A DNA stretch of 64,000 nt from Bacteroidota bacterium (GTDB lineage Bacteria > Bacteroidota > Ignavibacteria > UBA10030 > UBA8401): contig JAJYOK010000009.1 of the NCBI GenBank assembly GCA_021796215.1, positions 42,821 to 106,820 on the forward strand, in the 5' to 3' direction. Positions 9,144 to 15,308 of this stretch are shown here, piece by piece; the first letter of the stretch is position 1, and each line of letters begins with the position of its first letter. Under the pieces are notes generated by a model. It had not been told where the DNA came from, did not search any database, and saw nothing but the letters and a program-made list of their open reading frames with translations. The position numbers were made by a program, and so were the translations under genes.

Positions 9144-9183
9144 ACCTTACCTTACCTTACCTTACCTTACCTCACCTTACCTT
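9144..9183 (+). repeat. Pentanucleotide tandem repeat, eight ACCTT units
   Basis: Eight consecutive 5-base units; seven are ACCTT and the sixth is ACCTC. It lies between the promoter at 9052-9080 and the lipoprotein start at 9282, so it should be transcribed in the leader. Such simple repeats can change length by slippage. Confidence 0.9.
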
Positions 9184-9281
9184 CGCATCGGTTTCACATC
9201 GTAAAGTTTTTTAGAAATCTTACATCTTCGTTGTTACAAGACCACAGCAGAAATTAAACTGGGCGAAAAGAGCGAACACGT

Positions 9282-10532
9282 ATGACAAAATTCTTTCTCA
9301 CCGCATTCATCATTCTTCTTCTCTTCTCCGGTTGTCCCGACACCGGTGTACAGCCCAAGCCCAACACGTTGCTGTTTGTAGTAGAGGATGTGACCTGCAC
9401 AGAGGTATTCTTAAAACTTTCGCTTGACCCGAGCGAGAAACAGCGCACAGTAACATTACTGCGCAACGATTCTACTGTTGCAACAATAACTATGGTGAGC
9501 ACTGACTCTCTCTTTGTAGACGAAGGATTGCTGCCGAACAAAGCTTACGCTTACACGTTGAGCAATGGCAGTTGGAAAGTAACCGCACTAGCAACAACGA
9601 TGGATACAACTTCCCACAACTGGAGTTGGGAAATTGATACGCTGGGAATTGCTTACAGCATGCTGTACGACGTAGCAATTATTAATGATACACTTGCTTA
9701 TGCTGTGGGACAAATTTACGTAAAAGACTCAACGGGGCAGTTTGACCCGCAACCATATAATCTTGCAATATGGAATGGACAAAGCTGGAAGTTACAGAAA
9801 CTTTTCGCCAATGGGTTTCCACCTGCAATTAACTCTGTCTTTGCGGTAAGTGCATTCGATGTGTGGTTCAGCCCTTGGTTTCATTGGGATGGACGAAACT
9901 TTCAAGAAATTCCAAGCGACCCAATTTTCTTTGGCATAGGAATAAATAAAATATGGGGAGACTCAAATGGAATTTATGTGGTTGGCACAAACGGCTTTAT
10001 TGCTCACCGTAGCGCCAATGGCACGTGGACGAAAATTGAAAGCGGAACAGATTTAGATTTTCAAGATATTTATGGTTCAGGCGATGAAGTGCTTGCAGTA
10101 TGTACTAGTAACTATCCGCTTGGACGAGGAATATATCGCATTCAAGAAAACACGGCTACAGAAATTTCATCGTATCCTATTGGGTATCAGCTTTTCGGAG
10201 TCTGGTTCCATCAGAACAGACATTATTATGTCGTCGGCGATGGTATTTACGAAAAAAGGTTTCTATCAGACAACGCATGGAACAACGGACCTCTGGACGT
10301 TACAAAGTATGAAACAAAAAAAATGCGAGGGAATGGAGTAAACGATGCCGTTGTGGTTGGAGCATTCGGCGAATGTTTACACTGGAACGGAAAAAATTGG
10401 AAAAGCAACAGGGATCAAACAGCCATTACCGATGGTGAGTATGAATCAGTAGCCATAAAAAATAATTTGGTCATAGCCGTTGGCTGGTATGGCTCAAATG
10501 GCAAAGCGGTGGTGGCTATTGGAAAACGATAA
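9282..10532 (+). CDS. Lipoprotein with beta-propeller-like repeats
   Basis: A 416-residue exported protein. The first 18 residues form a lipoprotein signal ending in LLLFSGC, so the mature protein should be lipid-anchored at the cysteine. A short fibronectin-like stretch follows (about residues 25-105). After it come several repeats of about 50 residues with motifs such as DVWFS, GIYVVGTNGFI, VVVGAFGECLHWNGKNW and LVIAVGWYG. These resemble the photosystem-stability/WD-like propellers common in Bacteroidota surface proteins. No catalytic motif is seen. The pentanucleotide repeat in its leader suggests variable expression. Function unknown; surface or periplasmic binding is an inference. Confidence 0.75.
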   Translation: MTKFFLTAFIILLLFSGCPDTGVQPKPNTLLFVVEDVTCTEVFLKLSLDPSEKQRTVTLLRNDSTVATITMVSTDSLFVDEGLLPNKAYAYTLSNGSWKVTALATTMDTTSHNWSWEIDTLGIAYSMLYDVAIINDTLAYAVGQIYVKDSTGQFDPQPYNLAIWNGQSWKLQKLFANGFPPAINSVFAVSAFDVWFSPWFHWDGRNFQEIPSDPIFFGIGINKIWGDSNGIYVVGTNGFIAHRSANGTWTKIESGTDLDFQDIYGSGDEVLAVCTSNYPLGRGIYRIQENTATEISSYPIGYQLFGVWFHQNRHYYVVGDGIYEKRFLSDNAWNNGPLDVTKYETKKMRGNGVNDAVVVGAFGECLHWNGKNWKSNRDQTAITDGEYESVAIKNNLVIAVGWYGSNGKAVVAIGKR

Positions 10533-10595
10533 ACACATACGTATCAGACGAAAGGAGGATACAATCAAACTCACACAAAAATAAAACCCGTTACG

Positions 10596-11153
10596 ATGTT
10601 TGCGGCATCGCAACGGGCAGTATGCAAACAAGAAAAGCGACCTTGCACCCGGGGCTGTTTAATGAACAGCACTATTGCTTATACAAAAAATCAGATTGCG
10701 CCCAAAACAAGTGCGAGTTATGAAGTAGATGCAGCAGGTGTCGGCTCGAAAATGGTGCAGCTTCGTCTGAAGCCAGTTTCCACTGCAGAAACGTTTTATA
10801 CGCTTATTGACAGACATGTTTCTGCATCGGCATTGAACAAACAAGGGAGCGATCGTCAAAAAATATCGCTGCGCGTGAACGATGTTGTGACGAACTATGC
10901 GTTGAACCAGAATTACCCGAATCCGTTTAACCCAACAACAACCATCAACTACCAGTTACCTGCAAACGGCCATGTTATGTTGAAGGTCTATGATGTTCTT
11001 GGGCGTGAGATAAGAACGTTGGTTGATGAAGAAAAGTCAGCGGGAAGGTATTCTGTCGAGTTTGATGCGTCGAAATTTTCCAGCGGCATTTATTTCTACA
11101 CGATCCGGGCAGGAGATTACAATGCAGTGCGAAAGATGGTGGTGATGAAGTAA
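10596..11153 (+). CDS. Orphan type IX sorting-domain protein, probably a gene remnant
   Basis: The last 85 residues are a type IX secretion C-terminal domain: NQNYPNPFNPTTTINYQLP, then VYDVLGREIRTLV, SGIYFYTI and a basic end. About 75 residues of unassigned beta-rich sequence precede it. No signal peptide is encoded, which is odd for a secreted cargo. Possible starts are ATG 10596 or ATG 10662, neither with a good ribosome-binding site. A strong AAAGGAGG at 10552-10559 is instead followed by ATCAAACTC and an early stop at 10582, as if an original ATG start and signal sequence had decayed. A hairpin (10587-10617, 11 pairs with one mismatch) lies across the first start. I read this as the 3' part of a broken secreted-protein gene. 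Confidence 0.55.
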   Translation: MFAASQRAVCKQEKRPCTRGCLMNSTIAYTKNQIAPKTSASYEVDAAGVGSKMVQLRLKPVSTAETFYTLIDRHVSASALNKQGSDRQKISLRVNDVVTNYALNQNYPNPFNPTTTINYQLPANGHVMLKVYDVLGREIRTLVDEEKSAGRYSVEFDASKFSSGIYFYTIRAGDYNAVRKMVVMK

Positions 11154-11241
11154 AAAAATCGAATAAGAGATGTAGGATACCCCCGCCAAAAAGATAGTGG
11201 ACAAATCAGAGGTGTCCTCCATCTAACTTTTTTGCAATCAC

Positions 11242-11277
11242 AGCGGTGAGCGTAAAAACTCGCCGCTTTTTATTTTT
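11242..11277 (+). terminator. Rho-independent terminator
   Basis: A 9-bp stem (11242-11250 with 11259-11267, one G-U pair), an 8-base loop and a long T-rich tail. It lies about 90 bases after the sorting-domain gene and should end its transcript. Confidence 0.8.
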
Positions 11278-11285
11278 GTCTTTAG

Positions 11286-11341
11286 GATTCAGGTTTCAAG
11301 CGTAATGAATAACAGCCGGTTTGAATCTTGAAGCCTGAATC
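11286..11341. repeat. Long inverted repeat
   Basis: Fifteen bases at 11286-11300 (GATTCAGGTTTCAAG) pair with 11327-11341, with one G-U pair, around a 26-base loop. It sits between converging genes and resembles a dispersed palindrome rather than a classic terminator. Confidence 0.55.
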
Positions 11342-11353
11342 ATGCCTCGTTGC

Positions 11354-11998
11354 TTATCTCACTATTTTGTAATTGAAATTCGGCGATTGGTACGCGCCCA
11401 TCAATCGAAGCCAGAGCGGAAGTATCATTTCCATTCCACGCGCACCGGTGAGGTCTCCTAAATCAATCGGCATTTTCCATCCGAACGATTTTAATAACTC
11501 TTTCACTTTTGTTTTTGCACCGGCATCGTTTCCGCAGAGAAACACATCGTGTTCGCCGGGGATGAGCGACGGATTCACCATGAGATTGCAGTTCATCGTG
11601 TTCAGCGCTTTCACTACTTTTGCATTCGGAAATGTGCGCTGAATTTGCTCTGCAAGCGAATCGGTGTTGCACACCGAAAGACTCGGCGGTATTCCCTTGG
11701 AAAAGTCGAGCGGGTTGGCGACATCAACGAGAATTTTTCCGTTCAGATTTTTCTCGCCGGTGGAGCGGAGCGCATCAAGCGATGCCATTCCCGACGTGCA
11801 ATTGAAAAGTATTTCTCCGAATGCTGCTGCGTCGCTAAACGTTCCTTGTGATGCATGCGCGCCGTTTGCTTTTACCCATTCAGCGGCTTTTTCATTATTC
11901 GCTGTACGCGAGCCCATTTTTACTTCGTGATTGAGATGCACCAGCTTTGTGCCGATGGCTTTTCCAACCATTCCGGTTCCCAAAATTCCGACGTGCAT
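11354..11998 (-). CDS. F420-dependent NADP reductase-like dinucleotide-binding protein
   Basis: A 214-residue cytoplasmic protein. It begins with a Rossmann motif, VGILGTGMVGKAIGTKL, followed by KMGSRT, where the arginine suggests NADP(H) preference. Later motifs are VDVANPLD, VVKALNTMNCNLM, VFLCGNDAGAK and IDLGDLTGARGME. These match the NADPH-dependent F420 reductase/YfjG-like family, many members of which act on unknown substrates rather than F420. I chose the ATG at 11998 because GGAG lies five to six bases upstream and the dinucleotide-binding strand starts immediately. A frame extending to 12229 adds only low-complexity sequence and is rejected. No F420 biosynthesis gene is in the window. 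Confidence 0.8.
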   Translation of the reverse strand: MHVGILGTGMVGKAIGTKLVHLNHEVKMGSRTANNEKAAEWVKANGAHASQGTFSDAAAFGEILFNCTSGMASLDALRSTGEKNLNGKILVDVANPLDFSKGIPPSLSVCNTDSLAEQIQRTFPNAKVVKALNTMNCNLMVNPSLIPGEHDVFLCGNDAGAKTKVKELLKSFGWKMPIDLGDLTGARGMEMILPLWLRLMGAYQSPNFNYKIVR

Positions 11999-12080
11999 GG
12001 ATTCTCCAAAAATAAGTTGTGAGAGTATGGTGTGAATGATTGTAAAAGAACACCGAAGGAAGCAAATGAGTTCAAGGTAA

Positions 12081-12099
12081 GGCGAGATTCCATCTCGCC
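12081..12099. repeat. Short palindrome GGCGAGA...TCTCGCC
   Basis: A 7-bp perfect stem with a 5-base loop in the divergent region between the reductase-like gene and the ECF sigma gene. It looks like a dispersed element. Confidence 0.45.
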
Positions 12100-12174
12100 T
12101 GCCGGATTGAAAATTCGGATTACAAATAAGCAACATTTCTCCAAAAAATCCGTTCAAACAACTCAGCATCCTCC

Positions 12175-12200
12175 AACTTTTTTCCCGTTGCCAAGTCTTA
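12175..12200 (+). promoter_or_regulatory. Possible ECF-type autoregulated promoter
   Basis: AACTT (12175-12179), 16 bases, TCTTA (12196-12200). The spacing and core bases resemble ECF sigma promoters of the AAC/TC type. It lies just upstream of the sigma gene, as expected for autoregulation. The GG before AAC found in many ECF promoters is CC here. Confidence 0.35.
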
Positions 12201-12219
12201 CAGATATACAGGTCATTTA

Positions 12220-12795
12220 ATGGCACCACACGAAATTGAACTTATTCAAAAAGCCCGTGGCGGCGACGTCGGCGCGTTTGAAGCGCTTGTGTACCAGTAT
12301 GATAAGCAGGTGCTCACAATTGCCGCTCGCTATGTCAACAGTTCGGACGACGCGAAAGATATTTATCAGGAAGTTTTCCTGCGCGTGTATAAAGGGCTGA
12401 AAAAGTTTCAATTGCGGAGTGAATTTTCGACATGGATTTTCAGAATAACAACGAACGTCTGCCTTAGTTATCATTCACGGCGAAAGCGGCACGCCCACGT
12501 ATCGCTCGACCAGGAACAAGACGAGAACGATGGCGAAACATCTCACAGAGACGAGATCGTTTCGGAAGAACATTCGCCGCACCGGCAGACAGAGAATGCA
12601 GAATTGTCTCTCCGCGTTGAAGAAGCCATGAACGTACTTTCGCCGCAGCAAAAATTGATTTTCACATTGAAACATTATCAAGGGTATAAATTGAATGAGA
12701 TTGCCTCCATGTTAGAATGCAGTGAAGGCACGGTAAAGAAACAATTGTTCACCGCGGTACGACGATTGAGAAATCAATTGAAAGAATTTGCATAG
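12220..12795 (+). CDS. ECF-subfamily RNA polymerase sigma factor
   Basis: A 191-residue sigma-70-family factor with only regions 2 and 4. Region 2 shows DAKDIYQEVFLRVYKGL and the FSTWIFRITTNVCL segment. Region 4 shows the helix-turn-helix LNEIASMLECSEGTVKKQL. A charged linker (about residues 95-130) separates them. It should redirect RNA polymerase to stress or envelope promoters. The anti-sigma gene follows about 110 bases downstream, and two DUF4097 genes and a DUF5916 gene come next. The promoter at 12175-12200 may be self-controlled. The start is an ATG with AGG about nine bases upstream. Confidence 0.93.
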   Translation: MAPHEIELIQKARGGDVGAFEALVYQYDKQVLTIAARYVNSSDDAKDIYQEVFLRVYKGLKKFQLRSEFSTWIFRITTNVCLSYHSRRKRHAHVSLDQEQDENDGETSHRDEIVSEEHSPHRQTENAELSLRVEEAMNVLSPQQKLIFTLKHYQGYKLNEIASMLECSEGTVKKQLFTAVRRLRNQLKEFA

Positions 12796-12903
12796 AACGT
12801 CCGGCAGCGTTTTGTGCTGCCCGGCATTTCTATAAGAAAGAAATTGCACAGATGTCAGACGGATGGGAAATGCCGTCAGATATCACTTCAAAAAAGGTAT
12901 CGT

Positions 12904-13911
12904 ATGAATCACAAACAAATCAAAGAGCTTCTTCCGATTTATCTTTACGGCGACCTTACCGCGGATGAAGCAAAGGAAGTTCAGCTGCATCTTGCAGCGT
13001 GCGGTGAATGCCGGGCGGAACTTGAATCGTTGAAAGCGTTCAACGATGTAGTATCAAATCAACCGGCAGTTGAAGTTACTGATAAGCTTTTGAATGAAGC
13101 ACGGGAGGAATTGCATACGGCGCTTCGCCGTGAAACTATTCGGCATTCTGTGTTTGAAAAAATCGTAGAAGGCGTAACCGGAATATTTACGCCGCGCTAT
13201 CAGTTTGCATCCGGTGCGGCGGCAGCGCTCTTGGTTGGAATTGGAATCGGATATATCTTTTTCCATCAAACGAATGTAGAGCAAACAAAAGAAGCAGGAA
13301 CATCGCTTGCCACCGAAACATCGCAAAGCAATCCGCAGTCTGCCGCGGCGGATTTTCTTCATGGAGACACGCGAACAGACAATCTTCATTTTCTCAATCT
13401 CGATCCTCAAAGCGGACAGGTAGAATTCACTTTTGATGCAGTCACTCCGATGCGTGTGAAAGGAAATGTGAACAATGCGCAAGTGCAGAAAGTGATGGCG
13501 CATGCAATCGTCAACAGCGATAACCCCGGTGTGCGGCTGAAAGCTGTCAACGCACTTGCAGAGCAAGGCGGATCCGTTACGGGCGGACGCGACGCCGATC
13601 CGGCAGTGAAATCGGCGCTCGTCATCGCGTTAAAATCGGATGGCAATCCCGGGGTGCGGCGCGAAGCCTTGCGTGCGCTGTTGCAAATGCCGTTTGATAA
13701 AGAGATCAAAGAGGCAGTTCTTTTTGTGCTGCTCCACGATAAAAATTCCGGAATGCGCGTTGCCGCAATTAACGGACTTGAATTAACGTCGCATGAGAAA
13801 CGAATGAATGATGCCGATGTTCTTAACGCGCTGAAGAAAAAAATGCACTCAGACGACAACAACTATGTTCGCTTGCAAGCGCGAACTGCCTTACAGGAGG
13901 TTTCACAATGA
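12904..13911 (+). CDS. Anti-sigma factor with transmembrane helix and HEAT repeats
   Basis: A 335-residue membrane protein. The N-terminus holds a zinc-finger anti-sigma motif with H29, C33 and C36 (HLAACGEC). A single transmembrane helix lies at about residues 100-120 (AAALLVGIGIGYIFF). The C-terminal half contains three to four HEAT-like repeats of about 35 residues (NPGVRLKAVNALAEQ, NPGVRREALRALLQM, NSGMRVAAINGLEL, NNYVRLQARTAL), predicted outside the cytoplasm. The sigma factor upstream is the obvious partner. The repeats may sense an envelope ligand; that is inference. I chose the ATG at 12904, which has AAAGGT at good spacing; a longer frame lacks similarity. It overlaps the next gene by four bases. 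Confidence 0.88.
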   Translation: MNHKQIKELLPIYLYGDLTADEAKEVQLHLAACGECRAELESLKAFNDVVSNQPAVEVTDKLLNEAREELHTALRRETIRHSVFEKIVEGVTGIFTPRYQFASGAAAALLVGIGIGYIFFHQTNVEQTKEAGTSLATETSQSNPQSAAADFLHGDTRTDNLHFLNLDPQSGQVEFTFDAVTPMRVKGNVNNAQVQKVMAHAIVNSDNPGVRLKAVNALAEQGGSVTGGRDADPAVKSALVIALKSDGNPGVRREALRALLQMPFDKEIKEAVLFVLLHDKNSGMRVAAINGLELTSHEKRMNDADVLNALKKKMHSDDNNYVRLQARTALQEVSQ

Positions 13912-15119
13912 AAACATATAAAACAATTTCTTTGTCACAAAGCAGCCAAGACACGAAGAAAAATGGATTGTTGTATTATTGGATTACTGGAAAATTTGAA
14001 GCCATCAATCCATCAATCCATCTATCCAGCGTCATTCGTGTCTTCGTAGTTCAAATATTTTTTGCCGCATTTTTTATCAACACCGCACTTGCCGATTCCG
14101 GCACCAGCCGCTCGAAAACATTCACTGTCAGTAAAGGCGGCAATCTTGAAGTGTCCGTGAGCGGCGGCGACATTTCGATTAATACATGGGACAAGAATGA
14201 GGTAAGCGTCCGCGTTGAAGGAGTTGACGATGATGATCTTGAAGATTTGGAAATTTCGCAGTCCGACAATACCGTGCGCGTTGATTTTCGTCCGCACTGG
14301 GGATTTTCAGGCGATGCCCGGTTTGATATTCGGATGCCGCAGGAGTTTGATGCCGATGTTCACACCTCAGGCGGAAATATTGATGTGCGCGGCGTTGTGA
14401 AAGGAAGAGTGAAAGGTGTAACGTCGGGCGGTGATGTCAGCACGGGCGATGTAGAGGGAATGGTGACATTGCGGACATCCGGCGGCGACGTGCAAGTAGG
14501 CGCCGTTTCCGGAGAAACGGAGGTCAGTACTTCCGGCGGCAACATTCGCGTTAAGAAAGTGGGCAAGTCATTCAAAGCATCGACAGCGGGCGGCGATATT
14601 GAACTCGGTGATGTTGGCGGTGATGCAACTGTTTCGACAGCGGGCGGCGATATTACCGTTGGAAAAGTTTCGGGCAACGCGACGCTTCGGACCGCAGGCG
14701 GCAATATCGAATTGCAAAGTGCGAGCGGCACCGTTTCTGCAAAAACGTCCGGCGGCGATCTTGAATTGCATAACGTGACAGGTTCAGTCGAAGGAAAAAC
14801 ATCGGGCGGAAATGTAACGGCAGAACTGACTCCGAGCGGCAAGGGACACAGCGATCTGAGTTCATCCGGCGGGGACATTTCACTTTATATCGATGAAAAT
14901 GCGCACGCAACAATTGAAGCGACCATTCGTTTGCGAGGTTCATCGTGGTGGCATTCCGATGAGAAATATGATATTCATTCAGACTTCAAAGCGGCGGAAT
15001 ATCATAAAGACAAAGACGACGGAGACATTTACGGAAAGTACATTCTCAATGGCGGCGGCGAGAGTATTACATTGAAAACTTCCGCAGGGAATATTGAGAT
15101 TCGAAAACTGGCGAAGTAG
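13908..15119 (+). CDS. DUF4097 beta-repeat exported protein with repeat-extended N-terminus
   Basis: A 403-residue protein made mainly of about a dozen copies of a short TSGGDI / TAGGDI / TSGGNV repeat (about residues 70-330). Such runs form the parallel beta-helix of the DUF4097 family. Function is unknown, though members often lie with ECF sigma genes. The ATG overlaps the anti-sigma stop by four bases. The expected hydrophobic export segment (VIRVFVVQIFFAAFFINTAL) begins only at about residue 42. The first 41 residues are largely encoded by a dispersed AATCCATC palindrome at 13963-14028. The repeat has therefore probably been inserted in the signal-peptide n-region. Whether export still works is open. 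A similar paralogue lies at 18093. Confidence 0.85.
   Translation: MKTYKTISLSQSSQDTKKNGLLYYWITGKFEAINPSIHLSSVIRVFVVQIFFAAFFINTALADSGTSRSKTFTVSKGGNLEVSVSGGDISINTWDKNEVSVRVEGVDDDDLEDLEISQSDNTVRVDFRPHWGFSGDARFDIRMPQEFDADVHTSGGNIDVRGVVKGRVKGVTSGGDVSTGDVEGMVTLRTSGGDVQVGAVSGETEVSTSGGNIRVKKVGKSFKASTAGGDIELGDVGGDATVSTAGGDITVGKVSGNATLRTAGGNIELQSASGTVSAKTSGGDLELHNVTGSVEGKTSGGNVTAELTPSGKGHSDLSSSGGDISLYIDENAHATIEATIRLRGSSWWHSDEKYDIHSDFKAAEYHKDKDDGDIYGKYILNGGGESITLKTSAGNIEIRKLAK
13963..14028. repeat. Dispersed AATCCATC-type palindrome inside a coding region
   Basis: A left arm with ATGGATTG and TTGGATTACTGG faces a right arm CCATCAATCCATC with CATCTATCC. Related copies lie at 42422-42492, 60440-60506 and 61461-61511. 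This copy is within the N-terminal codons of the first DUF4097 gene. Confidence 0.7.
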
Positions 15120-15174
15120 AATACGGTTTGAGGAAAAAGTTATCTGCTCGATGTTATGCAGAGCGAGAGCAACC

Positions 15175-15253
15175 GTCATTCCCGAACGCTTTTGTCAGGA
15201 ATCCATTGGCGAATCTCAGTCAAAAAATGGATTCCCGCTTTCGCTGGAATGAC
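15175..15253. repeat. GTCATTCCCG-type dispersed palindrome, two facing halves
   Basis: The unit runs from GTCATTCCCG to GGAATGAC, with AGGAATCCATT and AATGGATTCCC as inner arms. It fills most of the gap between the first DUF4097 gene and the DUF5916 gene. Related copies are at 18024, 22161 and 44746. Confidence 0.75.
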
Positions 15254-15308
15254 AATCCCGTAGCTTGGTGCTTCAAAACGCAAACCCCAAAACTTTGAAA
15301 AACTCATT

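Noticed and set aside
9144..9183. CRISPR-like array
   Set aside because: Units are 5 bases long with no spacers. No other direct-repeat array occurs in the window.
11180..11225. IS3-like terminal sequence (AGTGGACA...GGTGTCC)
   Set aside because: The likeness is only to short end motifs; no transposase fragment or second end is seen.
11999..12229. N-terminal extension of the NADP-reductase-like gene
   Set aside because: It overlaps the sigma gene promoter and start and lacks similarity, whereas the ATG at 11998 has a good ribosome-binding site right before the Rossmann motif.
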